A stretch of 64,000 bases of DNA from Ructibacterium sp965146665. GTDB lineage: Bacteria; Bacillota; Clostridia; Monoglobales; Monoglobaceae. Position numbers and translations under genes: made by a program. Numbering within the stretch: position 1 is the stretch's first letter; the number at the start of each line of letters is the position of its first letter. Positions 47,681 through 57,060 of the stretch are shown here, in pieces. The notes below the pieces were generated by a model. It saw only the letters and a program-made list of their open reading frames with translations. It was not told where the DNA came from and made no database searches. The stretch spans positions 1-64,000 of the forward strand of contig CBCTHE010000011.1 in assembly GCA_965146665.1 (NCBI GenBank). The letters run 5' to 3'.

Positions 47681-49051
47681 ATGATGAGCAAAGAAATCCC
47701 TTACAAAATCTTTTTGAGTGAAGAGGAACTGCCAAAGCATTGGCACAATGTGCGGGCGAGCATGAAAGCGCTGCCCGACCCGTTTATCAACCCCGGAACC
47801 GGCCAGCCCTGTACGGCCGACGACTTAAAACCCGTATTCTGCGACGAGCTGGTGGCGCAGGAGCTGAATACCACAGACAAATACATTGACATTCCCCAGG
47901 GGATCCAGGACTTTTATAAGATGTTCCGGCCGGCCCCCGTGGTCCGCGCCTATAATCTGGAAAAGAAGCTGGACACCCCTGCAAAGATCTATTACAAATT
48001 CGAGGGGCAGAACACCTCCGGCTCTCATAAGCTCAATTCCGCGGCGGCCCAGGTGTATTACGCAAAACAGCAGGGGCTCACCTGCCTGACCACCGAAACC
48101 GGAGCCGGCCAGTGGGGTACGGCCCTTTCCATGGCCTGCGCCTTTTACGGGCTGGACCTGAAGGTGTACATGGTCAAGGTATCCGCTGAGCAAAAGCCCC
48201 ACCGCCGGGCCGTGATTGAGACCTACGGCGGCAAGGTAATCGCCTCCCCCTCTGACACCACCGAAGTGGGGCGCAGAATTCTGGACGAAAACCCCGGCAC
48301 CGGCGGCTCTCTGGGCTGTGCCATTTCAGAGGCCATGGAAACCGCGCTGAAAACGCCCGACTGCCGGTATGTGCTGGGCAGCGTACTGAACCATGTACTG
48401 CTCCATCAGACCATCATCGGCCAGGAAACCAAGGCCGCCCTTGACAAATACGGCATTGAGCCGGATATTATGATTGGCTGTGCCGGCGGCGGCTCCAATC
48501 TGGGCGGACTGATCTCTCCCTTTATGGGCGACAAGCTGGAGGGCAAAAACGACATTCATTTCATCGCGGTGGAACCGGCCTCCTGTCCCACACTGACCCG
48601 CGGGAAATACGCCCTTGATTTCGGCGACACCGGCAGGACCACCCCGCTTATGCGGATGTATACCCTGGGCTGTGGCTTCATGCCCTCCGCGAACCACGCC
48701 GGCGGACTGCGGTATCACGGCATGTCTCCCATCATCTCAAAGCTCTATCACGACGGCTATCTGGAAGCCAGAAGCGTTGAGCAGACAAAGGTATTCGAAG
48801 CGGCTTTGCTCTTTGCCCGGACCGAAGGCACTCTGCCTGCGCCGGAATCCTCCCACGCCATCCGTGTGGCCATTGACGAGGCGCTCAAATGCAGAGAGAC
48901 CGGCGAAGAAAAAACCATTGTGTTTGGCCTGTCCGGTACAGGATACTTTGATATGACTGCCTATCAGTCCTATCTGAACGGCACTATGACCGACTATATC
49001 CCCTCTGATGAGGAGCTGGAAAAGAGCTTTGCCACCCTGCCTCAAGTGTAG
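47681..49051 (+). CDS. trpB: TrpB2-type tryptophan synthase beta chain
   Basis: A 456-aa PLP enzyme converting indole and serine to tryptophan. The PLP lysine lies in the motif TSGSHKLNSA; other signatures are TTETGAGQWGTALSMA and the phosphate-binding GCAGGGSNLGG. The extended N-terminus and the length of more than 430 aa place it in the TrpB2 subgroup, which often lacks a TrpA partner and works on free indole. Indeed no trpA or other trp gene is adjacent, so indole salvage is the likely role, sensible in the gut. Start ATG 47681 follows AAAGGA; ATG 47684 is possible. Expression appears controlled by the TRAP-like attenuator upstream. Confidence 0.92.
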   Translation: MMSKEIPYKIFLSEEELPKHWHNVRASMKALPDPFINPGTGQPCTADDLKPVFCDELVAQELNTTDKYIDIPQGIQDFYKMFRPAPVVRAYNLEKKLDTPAKIYYKFEGQNTSGSHKLNSAAAQVYYAKQQGLTCLTTETGAGQWGTALSMACAFYGLDLKVYMVKVSAEQKPHRRAVIETYGGKVIASPSDTTEVGRRILDENPGTGGSLGCAISEAMETALKTPDCRYVLGSVLNHVLLHQTIIGQETKAALDKYGIEPDIMIGCAGGGSNLGGLISPFMGDKLEGKNDIHFIAVEPASCPTLTRGKYALDFGDTGRTTPLMRMYTLGCGFMPSANHAGGLRYHGMSPIISKLYHDGYLEARSVEQTKVFEAALLFARTEGTLPAPESSHAIRVAIDEALKCRETGEEKTIVFGLSGTGYFDMTAYQSYLNGTMTDYIPSDEELEKSFATLPQV

Positions 49052-49437
49052 GGCTGACAAAGTCCCAAAGGGGCCGCGGCCCCAGACTGTCGAAAAAGTG
49101 GCTTTTCAGCAAGATATTGCATTGAATTGATAGCCCAAAGCCCGCGTCGCAGAGTGCTGTGCTTGCTCATTTTGTCCTGACGGACAAAAGCTCGCTTGCT
49201 CCGCCCCTGCTCCTTTTCCCCAAAAATGTCGCCAATGGCTCCATTTTTCGGGAGCCCTGTTTGCTTTGCCGCCGGGCCCGTACGGCGCAGTCCAAAATCA
49301 TTCCAATTTTGGGTTTATCGACACGCTCAGGCCGCGGCATATGCCGCGGCCTCTTGTTTTATTCCCCGTCTGTGCCGGACTGTTCAATGCCGCAGACCCG
49401 CCCGCTGACCGCGAACGCCTACCTTCCGGCGTCTGTT
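49052..49437. other. Intergenic with inverted-repeat-bounded element and terminator
   Basis: No gene. The segment starts with CCGCGGCCCCAGACTGTCGA and ends with the inverted counterpart (TCGACACGCTCAGGCCGCGG, 49317-49336 area), bounding about 270 bp whose core resembles 42385-42460. A hairpin AGGCCGCGGCAT / ATGCCGCGGCCT (49329-49352) followed by CTTGTTTT can terminate transcription. It looks like a non-coding dispersed repeat. Confidence 0.45.
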
Positions 49438-50265
49438 TTAGGTAAGATCTCTTCTGGGAGCCGAGCCTGTCGCCTTGACATAGGCCTTATAAAAGCTGGA
49501 ATAGCTCCCAAAGCCCGCCTCATAGCAGGCATAACTCACCCTCATCCCCTCGCGGCAAAGCTCCTTGGTACGCAGAAGCCGCTTGTTGATAATATAATTC
49601 CCAACCGTGAATCCCGTGCTCTCTTTGAAAATCCGGCAAAGGTGGTATTTGGAAATAAAAAACTGCTTTGCGATTTGGTCCAGAGACAGCGGCTGGCTGA
49701 TATGGTCGTTGATATACTGAATGATCTCCTGTATATTCTCGTTGCGCTGGGGCGGGCTCGCCTTATGCTGGTCCACCCGGCCCAGCAGGTGCAGGAACTC
49801 CACAATCCCGGCCTGTACAACCGCATCCTCCCGTCTGGAGGTCTCCCGGATGTATTCCTCAATCCGTTCCAAAAGCTCCGGGATGCCGCATTTCCGCACA
49901 GCCTCTGCCCGGATGAGATTCCCCTCGCCCACGCCGCGGTCCAAAAAGATGGCCCGGTATCCCCCGCACCCGTGCCGCCGGAAAAACGCGTCAGAGATAT
50001 GGAGGACAATCCGTTCATAGTCCTGCTCCGTGTCATAATAGACCTGATGCAGTTCACTGTTTCGGATGATCAGAATATCAAAGGGCACCAGCTGATAGCT
50101 GTTTCCCTCAATCACAAAACGGGCCTCCCCCCGGAGGAAAACAAACACCTCAAAGCCCTTGTGGGTGTGGAGCTTATAATGCTCGCCTCTGGAATTCCGG
50201 CTTTTTTTGTGCATATAGGCATAGGTCTTGTCCAGATCACTGCGTATACACTGTATCACGTTCAT
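49438..50265 (-). CDS. AraC-family regulator with cupin domain
   Basis: A 275-aa regulator. The N-terminal cupin-like effector domain is about residues 30-100 (HYKLHTHKGFEVFVFLRGEA, VPFDILIIRNSELHQVYYD), and the C-terminal AraC domain is about 175-270 with two HTH motifs (LSLDQIAKQFFISKYHLCRI and VSYACYEAGFGSYSSFYKAY). Regulators of this kind activate sugar-use genes on binding a carbohydrate. No catabolic operon is directly next to it, so its target is unknown. The start is one of three close ATGs; 50265 has GGTG at a fair distance. Confidence 0.88.
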   Translation of the reverse strand: MNVIQCIRSDLDKTYAYMHKKSRNSRGEHYKLHTHKGFEVFVFLRGEARFVIEGNSYQLVPFDILIIRNSELHQVYYDTEQDYERIVLHISDAFFRRHGCGGYRAIFLDRGVGEGNLIRAEAVRKCGIPELLERIEEYIRETSRREDAVVQAGIVEFLHLLGRVDQHKASPPQRNENIQEIIQYINDHISQPLSLDQIAKQFFISKYHLCRIFKESTGFTVGNYIINKRLLRTKELCREGMRVSYACYEAGFGSYSSFYKAYVKATGSAPRRDLT

Positions 50266-50330
50266 AAACATCACCAACAAGATTATACCACATTAGAGCA
50301 AGATTTGCAATGTTCTTGTCAAGATTCCAG

Positions 50331-50482
50331 TTGCCTTTTTCCGATACTTTTGTTATACTGTAAGTTGTGAAAGAGGTATTTTCCGTGTTAACGCGGAATT
50401 TCTCTCCTTATGGGGCATCAGCCTTTTCACTGTGTGTATATGTGTGTGATGGAAATCCCCTGCTCATAGAGCAGGGGTTTTC
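50331..50482 (+). ncRNA. Candidate small RNA, about 115 nt
   Basis: A promoter TTGCCT (50331-50336), 17 bases, TATACT (50354-50359) is followed by about 115 bases without a credible reading frame and then by a terminator hairpin (AATCCCCTGCTC / GAGCAGGGG, then TTTTCC, 50454-50482). The transcript can fold: GTGAAAGAGG pairs with CCTTTTCAC, enclosing a TTCCG / CGGAA hairpin. No known RNA family was recognised. Alternatively the hairpin only terminates the leftward glycosyltransferase gene, whose stop is at 50486. Confidence 0.35.
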
Positions 50483-50485
50483 CGT

Positions 50486-51625
50486 TTATAACAGCTCAAT
50501 CCTCTGCCGGGGCATCTCTTGGTTCTGAATCAGATCCACCACAAAATCCGCCAGATCCCTGGTGGAATCCGGTTTCCGGAGACTTTGGATACTGCGGTCC
50601 AGAATCTTCCCCCGGCCGTCATTGAGAAACAGCTGGTACAGCGCGTCATCAATGGGAAAGGTCTTGCTGATCTTCATGGCCGCGCCCGTATTCAGCAGAA
50701 ATTCCACGTTCCGGTCCTCCTGTCCGGGGACCGGATTGCTCATGATCATGGGAACCCCCTTGGCCAGCGCCTCGCTGGTGGTGAGGCCGCCGGGCTTTGT
50801 GACAATACAGTCCGCCGCGTCCATGAACACATCCACATTATTCACGTAGCCATAGTTGTAAATCGGCTTGCGCATGATGAGCCTGTCGATCTGTGCCTTG
50901 AGCTTTTTGTTGTTGCCGCAGATGGTGACAATCTGATAGTCAAAGTCCAGTTTATCCAGCGCCTTGATTTCATCCAGCACATTGCCGAAGCCCATACTCC
51001 CGCTCATGACAAGCACCGTCCTTTTGCAGGGGATGCCCAGCGCACGGCAGGCCTCCTCCTTGCTTCTGCTCACTGCGAACTTCGGATCTATGGGAATGCC
51101 CAACGGCTTGAACTTTCCCTCCGGAATTCCCTTTTTGACTCCCTGATAGGTCAAGAGCTCACTGGCGGTCACATAGTAGTCCAGACAGGTGTCCTCCCAA
51201 TAGGGATGGATGGTAAAATCCGTCACAATCCCAATGGTATGGGCATGGACGTCAATGTGTCCGGTGAGATAGGTCACCAGAAGGGCCGCAAACACATGGG
51301 TGCAGATGATCACGTCCGGATTCTCACGCCGGACCAGCTTGAGCAGGCGCCGGGCCAGAAGCGTATTGGTCAGCTTGGGCAGTACATGCGCCGCGGCACT
51401 GTCCCGCATCTCACACATGCGGTAACCGCCGCCGTATATCTTCGGCATGCTCTTGGTAGACATGAGATAGATCTTTGACACCGATTCGGACAGCAGCGGA
51501 TTGATATATTCATACACATCCATATACTTACACTCAACACCAGCCTGATTCAGATAATCGGACATGACCCGCGCGGTCTGGTTATGCCCCTGTCCGGCGG
51601 TAATCGAAAAAATCAAACCCTTCAT
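50486..51625 (-). CDS. MGDG-synthase-type glycolipid glycosyltransferase
   Basis: A 379-aa GT28-family enzyme related to UgtP/MGD proteins, which add glucose or galactose from UDP-sugar to diacylglycerol at the inner membrane face. The acceptor domain begins GLIFSITAGQGHNQTARVMS with the GxGH loop, and the donor-binding half has LVMSGSMGFGN and VTKPGGLTTSEALAKGVPMI. No membrane helix; association is peripheral. ATG 51625 follows GAGGAGGAATG; the longer frame upstream overlaps addA and is not coding. Its product probably supplies glycolipids or lipoteichoic-acid anchors. Confidence 0.9.
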   Translation of the reverse strand: MKGLIFSITAGQGHNQTARVMSDYLNQAGVECKYMDVYEYINPLLSESVSKIYLMSTKSMPKIYGGGYRMCEMRDSAAAHVLPKLTNTLLARRLLKLVRRENPDVIICTHVFAALLVTYLTGHIDVHAHTIGIVTDFTIHPYWEDTCLDYYVTASELLTYQGVKKGIPEGKFKPLGIPIDPKFAVSRSKEEACRALGIPCKRTVLVMSGSMGFGNVLDEIKALDKLDFDYQIVTICGNNKKLKAQIDRLIMRKPIYNYGYVNNVDVFMDAADCIVTKPGGLTTSEALAKGVPMIMSNPVPGQEDRNVEFLLNTGAAMKISKTFPIDDALYQLFLNDGRGKILDRSIQSLRKPDSTRDLADFVVDLIQNQEMPRQRIELL

Positions 51626-51695
51626 AACACATTCCTCCTCATTCCATATTCGCCACGCAGGCGCCCCGCGCCTGCGTTTCCCTCTCTTAGTACGC

Positions 51696-54600
51696 CTACA
51701 GCGCGACCGCCCGGCCGCAGTGCAGAAAATAAAGATACCGTTCCCGAACCGGGCAGCCCAAAATATCACGCAGTCCGCGGGTGTAGTACTCCATCTGCGT
51801 CCGATAGCGCTCCGCCCTGGCGGGCGCTTCCTCCGCGGTGACCCGGTCCGTCTTATAGTCAATCAGGACCACGCCGTCTCCTTCATAGAAAAAGCAGTCG
51901 GCGATTCCCTGAAGCAGTATCCTCTCATCCCGGTCCGTTTCCGGAAGTCCGTCTGTCACTTCCCCGGCCGGGATCTCCATATAAAAATCAAATTCTCTTT
52001 CCTTCTTTTCAGCCCGGCGGAGCCGGGTTCCCAGCGGATGCCGGAAAAATTCCAGAATTCCCTGGGCCGAAACCGCGTCCCGCTGTCGGGCGCTGATCAG
52101 TCCGCGCCGAACCATACCGTCCAGCTGTTCCTCCACCTGTTCCAGACTCTCAGTCCTCTCAAAATCCACATGCTGCATGACATAGTGCGTAATGGTACCG
52201 CGCTCCGCCGCACCAATCTCTGTCAAATCGGAGAGAATGACCTGCTTCACCCGCAGAATGCTCGGAACATAGTCCTCCTCCGGCATTTGCCGCCGCTTGA
52301 GCTCGCTGACGGACAGCTTGACCGGTGTCAGCCCCAGCCCGCGATGGGGATATGCAAAGGCCATCCTCTCCTGCAGATCCTCCGGCAGGCCGCTCCATGC
52401 CTCCGGCTCCTGTTTGGCCTGTGCCGCCGCCAGTTTCGGGTCAGGCATCGGCGCGGTCTCATGGTTCACAACCCTGGTCCGCAGTCCAAAATCCATCCGC
52501 CCGTCCGGCGGAAGGTCAGACCGGTCCACCAGTTCCCGCAGTGCCGCGGCGCCGGGGTGCGCAAGCAGGGCGGAGAGCATCCAGTCGCGCATACTCAGCC
52601 GGCGTCTGGTAAATCCGGGAACCACACATCCTGCCGGATCAAAAACAGCTTCTTTCCACTTGTTATTCTTTACCCCCACTGTGGCGGAGAGAATCAGCTT
52701 TTCCTTGGCGCGTGTCAGTGCCACATACAAAAGCCGCATCTCCTCAGCCCGCTGGTCACGGAGCATCTGCTCCCGCACCAGAGCCTTGGGCAGGCTCTGA
52801 TACCGAACCCGCTGGACCGTATCCACAAAATCCATGGCAAGCCCGGCCTGTTCATGCCAGATCACCGGTTTTGCCGCATCCATCTCATTGAAGTGCTGTT
52901 CCGTTCCATAGAGGATCACCACGGGATATTCCAGTCCCTTGGATTTATGTATGGTCATAATCGCAACCGTGCCGGACGTATCCGCAAAGGGTTTGGCCGC
53001 CGCCATATCCTTCCCGCTGGCCCGGAGGCTTTCGATATAGGCCATAAAATGGAACAATCCGCACAGAGCCCCCTGCTCAAATTCCGCGCCCCGCTCATAC
53101 AGGAGATTCAGGTTGGCCTGCCGGATCCGTCCGCCGGGCATCGCACCGGCCAGCGCCATATAGTGAAGCTCATGGCAGATCTTCCAGATGAGTTCATCCA
53201 CCCCCATATAGGCCGAGGCCTCCCGCAGGTCCTCCAAAACCGCCAGAAACGCGCCGGACTTGTCATCCCCCTGCCCGGCCGCGGCGCAGAGCGCCTCATA
53301 AAAACACCCCTGGGCGCAGAGCCGGATCCGGGCCAGTTCATCCGGGGAAAATTCAAACATACTGGAGCGCAGAACCGCCAAAAGCGGAATATCCTGCCGC
53401 GGGTTGTCTATGATCTGCAAAAAGCTCAGTACGGTCTGGACCTCCAGGGAATTCAAATAGCTCCGGCCCGTTTCGCTGGCGGCCGGAATGCCGTGTTCCT
53501 CCAGGATCTGTTCCAGCTCCGCCGCCTTTTTCTTATTCCGCACCAGTATCGTAATATCTCCCAGCCGCACGGGACGCGGCGCGCCGGTTTCCCGATCCGT
53601 CACCCGGAGCTCACTGCCGTCCACCATACGCCGGATCCGCCTCGCGACGGTGACAGCCTCAAGCTGGTTGGCTGAATATCCGGCATAAGCGCCGTCCTCC
53701 TGATAGTTGCCCCGGTCTGTGTCTGTCAGTAAGAGCTCTGTCGTGAAATCTCCCGCCTGATCCGGGTACTGCGCGCCTTGGATTAAATATTCCTCCCGGG
53801 TGTAGTCCAGCCCGCCGGTCTCGCGGGTCATCAACGCGCCAAAGATGCCGTTGACGCTGTCAACCACAGTGTCCCGGCTCCGGAAATTCCGGAACAGCCG
53901 GATACAGAGACCGCCCTCGCCCCGGCCATAGGCCTCGTATTTCTCCGCAAAAATGCCGGGGTCCGCATTTCTGAATTTGTAAATGCTCTGTTTCAGGTCG
54001 CCCACCATAAAGATATTTTTTTCATCCCGTGACAGCAGCCGGAACATGGTATCCTGAATGTTGTTTGTGTCTTGATATTCATCCACCAGAATCTCCACAA
54101 AGCGTGCCCGGAGCTTTTCCGCCGTCCGGGTGGGCCGTCCCTGCCGGTCAGAGATCAGCTTGATCATCTCATGCTCCAGATCGCTGAAATCCAGCGCGGA
54201 GCGCTCCCGCTTCATAGACCGGTGCAGGCGCTCTGTCTGCCGCACCAGTTGTTTGAGCACCTGAATTCTGGGACTGCAAAGAATAATCCGCTGGACCTGC
54301 TCCGGCTCCGCCGCCGCAAGCAGGGTCCTGATCTCTCCGAGGGGCTGTGCCGTCAGCTCTTTCTTAATGCCGTTGATCTTTGCGACAAGCCCGTCGTCCA
54401 GTCCCTTTTTGACCGGCGCGCGGCCAACCGCAAACGCCGTCTGACAGGTCCGTACCGTCTCTACATCCGAGCCGCCCTCCAAAACCGGGCCATAGATGTC
54501 CTCAAACTGCGTCAGCAGATCATGGTAATAGGTGAAATACTTGTGGTCAGAAGGCACCTCCGCCTCCACAATCCGCCAGATGGCCTGAAACCCCGCCAGC

Positions 54601-55289
54601 GCCTCCCGGGCCAGCTCCCGGCAAAGGTCCAGCAAAAGCCCCTCCCAGACCGTCCCGCCAATGGAGCCCGTCTCACAGACCCGCCGGTATTGGCCGGCCG
54701 CCTCCCGCAGCCACGCCTCAGGATAGGCAAGACTGCGCACAAAATCATGCAGCCGCAGAACCATTCCGCGCAGATTGTCATCCGTCTTGATCCCCCCGTA
54801 TCCCACAGCCAGATCCCGGAAGCCCTCTTTTTTCTGTATTCTCTTATAATACCGTTCCAGCACCTGGTCCAGCGCCTGATTCCGAAGCACCTCGTTTTCC
54901 GTGTCGCCGATCAGGGTAAACTCCGCCGGAAGCTCCGTCTCATGGATGTTGTTTTGCAGGATCGTCTTGCAAAAGGCGTGGATAGTTGAAATGTGGGCGG
55001 AATGCACCAGAAGACTCTGGTCACGGAGCCTTTTGTTCTCCGGCTCCTGCTTCAGCCGCGCTTCAATGGCATCCGCGATCTTCCGTTTCATCTCGCTGGC
55101 GGCCGCCTCGGTAAAGGTGAGCACCAGAAGCCGGTCCACAGGCACCGGGTCCGCCGGATCACAGATTCGCCGGATGATACGCTCCACCAGCACGGCGGTC
55201 TTGCCGCTGCCCGCCGCGGCTGCGACCAAAATATTGCTGCCCCGTGCCTCAATGGCCTGCAGCTGTTCCGCTGTCCACTGGACCGCCAT
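51696..55289 (-). CDS. addA: ATP-dependent helicase/nuclease subunit A
   Basis: A 1197-aa UvrD-like helicase with C-terminal RecB nuclease of the AddAB recombination complex, which processes DNA double-strand breaks. Walker A VAAAAGSGKTAVLVER is near residue 30, helicase motifs VDEYQDTNNIQD, VGDLKQSIYKFRNADP and MTIHKSKGLEYPVVIL follow, and the nuclease motif GVVLIDYKTDRV is near residue 1135. The ATG at 55289 has GGGAGG at good distance. AddA normally follows addB; here the upstream gene is a divergent SDR, so addB must be elsewhere or absent. It has its own promoter (TTGCAT-17-TAAACT). Length is normal. Confidence 0.93.
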   Translation of the reverse strand: MAVQWTAEQLQAIEARGSNILVAAAAGSGKTAVLVERIIRRICDPADPVPVDRLLVLTFTEAAASEMKRKIADAIEARLKQEPENKRLRDQSLLVHSAHISTIHAFCKTILQNNIHETELPAEFTLIGDTENEVLRNQALDQVLERYYKRIQKKEGFRDLAVGYGGIKTDDNLRGMVLRLHDFVRSLAYPEAWLREAAGQYRRVCETGSIGGTVWEGLLLDLCRELAREALAGFQAIWRIVEAEVPSDHKYFTYYHDLLTQFEDIYGPVLEGGSDVETVRTCQTAFAVGRAPVKKGLDDGLVAKINGIKKELTAQPLGEIRTLLAAAEPEQVQRIILCSPRIQVLKQLVRQTERLHRSMKRERSALDFSDLEHEMIKLISDRQGRPTRTAEKLRARFVEILVDEYQDTNNIQDTMFRLLSRDEKNIFMVGDLKQSIYKFRNADPGIFAEKYEAYGRGEGGLCIRLFRNFRSRDTVVDSVNGIFGALMTRETGGLDYTREEYLIQGAQYPDQAGDFTTELLLTDTDRGNYQEDGAYAGYSANQLEAVTVARRIRRMVDGSELRVTDRETGAPRPVRLGDITILVRNKKKAAELEQILEEHGIPAASETGRSYLNSLEVQTVLSFLQIIDNPRQDIPLLAVLRSSMFEFSPDELARIRLCAQGCFYEALCAAAGQGDDKSGAFLAVLEDLREASAYMGVDELIWKICHELHYMALAGAMPGGRIRQANLNLLYERGAEFEQGALCGLFHFMAYIESLRASGKDMAAAKPFADTSGTVAIMTIHKSKGLEYPVVILYGTEQHFNEMDAAKPVIWHEQAGLAMDFVDTVQRVRYQSLPKALVREQMLRDQRAEEMRLLYVALTRAKEKLILSATVGVKNNKWKEAVFDPAGCVVPGFTRRRLSMRDWMLSALLAHPGAAALRELVDRSDLPPDGRMDFGLRTRVVNHETAPMPDPKLAAAQAKQEPEAWSGLPEDLQERMAFAYPHRGLGLTPVKLSVSELKRRQMPEEDYVPSILRVKQVILSDLTEIGAAERGTITHYVMQHVDFERTESLEQVEEQLDGMVRRGLISARQRDAVSAQGILEFFRHPLGTRLRRAEKKEREFDFYMEIPAGEVTDGLPETDRDERILLQGIADCFFYEGDGVVLIDYKTDRVTAEEAPARAERYRTQMEYYTRGLRDILGCPVRERYLYFLHCGRAVAL

Positions 55290-55320
55290 GTTCATTCCTC
55301 CCTTTCCGTCATCTTTATTC

Positions 55321-55397
55321 AGTTTAACACATTCCAACCGGATATGCAACTGTTTTCCCGGGCGCCGCTTGCCTTGCCGTAGTTTTTGTGCTATACT
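55321..55397. promoter_or_regulatory. Divergent promoters of addA and SDR gene
   Basis: Leftward: TTGCAT (55349-55344), 17 bases, TAAACT (55326-55321). Rightward: TTGCCT (55369-55374), 17 bases, TATACT (55392-55397). The two -35 regions are 19 bases apart. Confidence 0.7.
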
Positions 55398-55463
55398 GAT
55401 GGCATATAGCCATAGGAGTATCGAACTGACTGAAAAAAATCGAAAGAGAACTGGGGGATCGGA

Positions 55464-56177
55464 ATGAGAACGGTTTTGATTACCGGGGCCTCCCGCGGAA
55501 TCGGCGCGGCGGCGGCCCGCGCCTTTGCCGGACAGGGGGACCGGGTGTTTATCAATTATCTGGCGAGCCGGGAGACGGCAGAGGCGCTGGCACAGGAGAC
55601 CGGCGGCACCGCAGTCCGCGCGGACGTCTCCGACCCCGGCCAGACAGCGGAGATGCTGGAACAGATCCGGGTTCTGGCCGGCGGTGTGGACGTGCTGGTC
55701 AACAACGCGGGCTTCGCGCAGTTTTCCATGTTTGACGCGCTGACGGATGCCCAGTGGCACCGGATGCTGGACGTGACGCTCAGCGGGGCGTTCTATTGCA
55801 TCCGGGGCGTGCTCCCCCGCATGATCCATCAGAAAAGGGGCTGTATCATCAATGTGTCCTCCATGTGGGGCATCACCGGCGCGGCCTGTGAGGTGGCATA
55901 TTCCACCGCCAAGGCTGGTCTGATTGGCATGACCAAGGCCCTGGCCAAGGAGGTGGGCCCCTCAGGCATTCATGTCAACTGTGTCGCGCCCGGTGTGGTT
56001 GACACGGACATGAATGCTTCCCTGACTCCGAAGGATCTGTCCGCGCTGAAGGAGGAAACGCCGCTGGGCCGGATCGGCACCCCGGAGGATATTGCCCGGA
56101 CGATCCTGTTTCTGGCTGCCCCGGACAGCTTTCTCACCGGGCAGGTAATCAGTCCCAACGGCGGTCTGGTGATATGA
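55464..56177 (+). CDS. SDR-family oxidoreductase, FabG-like
   Basis: A 237-aa Rossmann-fold NAD(P)-dependent reductase. TGASRGIGAAAARAFA (7-22) is the cofactor-binding glycine motif, NNAGFAQFSMFDAL contains NNAG, and the catalytic triad is Ser in INVSSMWG with Tyr and Lys of AYSTAKAGLIG. The C-terminus PEDIARTILFLAAPDSFLTG is close to 3-oxoacyl-ACP reductase. Standing alone, outside a fatty-acid operon, its substrate is uncertain. ACTGGGGGATCGG precedes the ATG. Confidence 0.88.
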   Translation: MRTVLITGASRGIGAAAARAFAGQGDRVFINYLASRETAEALAQETGGTAVRADVSDPGQTAEMLEQIRVLAGGVDVLVNNAGFAQFSMFDALTDAQWHRMLDVTLSGAFYCIRGVLPRMIHQKRGCIINVSSMWGITGAACEVAYSTAKAGLIGMTKALAKEVGPSGIHVNCVAPGVVDTDMNASLTPKDLSALKEETPLGRIGTPEDIARTILFLAAPDSFLTGQVISPNGGLVI

Positions 56178-56217
56178 CAAAGGCGGGGGAAAAGGATCGC
56201 CTGACATAGCGAAGTAT

Positions 56218-56261
56218 AACAATAACGGACAACAGTTCAATCACTGTTGTCCGTTATTGTT
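56218..56261. terminator. Bidirectional terminator
   Basis: A perfect 18-bp stem, AACAATAACGGACAACAG (56218-56235) with its complement (56244-56261), between the converging SDR and acetyltransferase genes. Confidence 0.8.
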
Positions 56262-56305
56262 TGAACGGCGGCTGCCGGGCATAAAACACGCAGAATAGGC
56301 GCCGC

Positions 56306-56932
56306 TTATTCCGCAAAGTATGCGGGATGCAGGTGAACGCTGTCCGCTTCTGTGATTGGGCGAAGAACACGGCATGGATTGCCAACCGCCAAACTGTTCG
56401 GCGGAATATCCCTTGTGACAATAGAACCGGCACCGATCACGCAGCCTTCACCAATGGTTACGTTGGGACAGACGGTCACCCCGCCGCCAAGCCAGCAGTT
56501 GTCTCTGATGGTCACAGTGCCAGCCCTTTCTAAATTGGTCATGCTCTTCGTTTTTTCGCTGTAGAACGCATTGCGTTCCTGATACCGCAGAGGATGTATT
56601 GGCGTTAATATGGATACATTGGGACCAATGAAAACATTTTTTCCGATGGTTACCTTTCCCTCGTCTAAAACAGTAAAATGAAAATTCGCATAGCTGCCGT
56701 CACCCATTGAAATATGTGTGCCGAAATCGAAATAAACCGGGCCCTGCAAGTACACATTTTTCCCGCGATTGGGCAATAGTTGATTTAATATTTTCTGCCG
56801 TTGTTCTTCGTCCGCCTCTGTGGTATTGTTATATGCTTTGCAAAGAATGTGGGCACGGGTTCTTTCCTCCGGCATCCTTTCACAAAAAGGATCGTATATT
56901 TTTCCGGCAAACATTTTTTCTTTTTCTGTCAT
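56306..56932 (-). CDS. Maltose/galactoside O-acetyltransferase family protein
   Basis: A 208-aa left-handed beta-helix enzyme. KMFAGKIYDPFCERMPEERT and HILCKAYNNT match the Mac domain of sugar O-acetyltransferases, and hexapeptide repeats (VTIGKNVFIGPNVSILTPIH, VTIRDNCWLGGGVTVCPNVT, IGEGCVIGAGSIVTRDIPPN) fill the rest. The catalytic His is in ILTPIHPL. It transfers acetyl from acetyl-CoA to a sugar hydroxyl. GGAGAAAGACC precedes ATG 56932. No operon partner. Confidence 0.9.
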   Translation of the reverse strand: MTEKEKMFAGKIYDPFCERMPEERTRAHILCKAYNNTTEADEEQRQKILNQLLPNRGKNVYLQGPVYFDFGTHISMGDGSYANFHFTVLDEGKVTIGKNVFIGPNVSILTPIHPLRYQERNAFYSEKTKSMTNLERAGTVTIRDNCWLGGGVTVCPNVTIGEGCVIGAGSIVTRDIPPNSLAVGNPCRVLRPITEADSVHLHPAYFAE

Positions 56933-57060
56933 GGTCTTTCTCCTTTATAAAATCTATCAGGCAATTTTCATAAAAAGGGCGTTCCAGCTTCGCCGTTTAT
57001 CATCTTTCCAGGAGTCATCCCGCCGGAGCCGCCGTTTCTTTGCAAAACCGCCGGCATCCG

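Noticed and set aside
51564..53675. 703-aa rightward open frame opposite addA
   Set aside because: Antisense shadow; Pro/His/Gln-rich without domain, and addA motifs on the other strand are intact.
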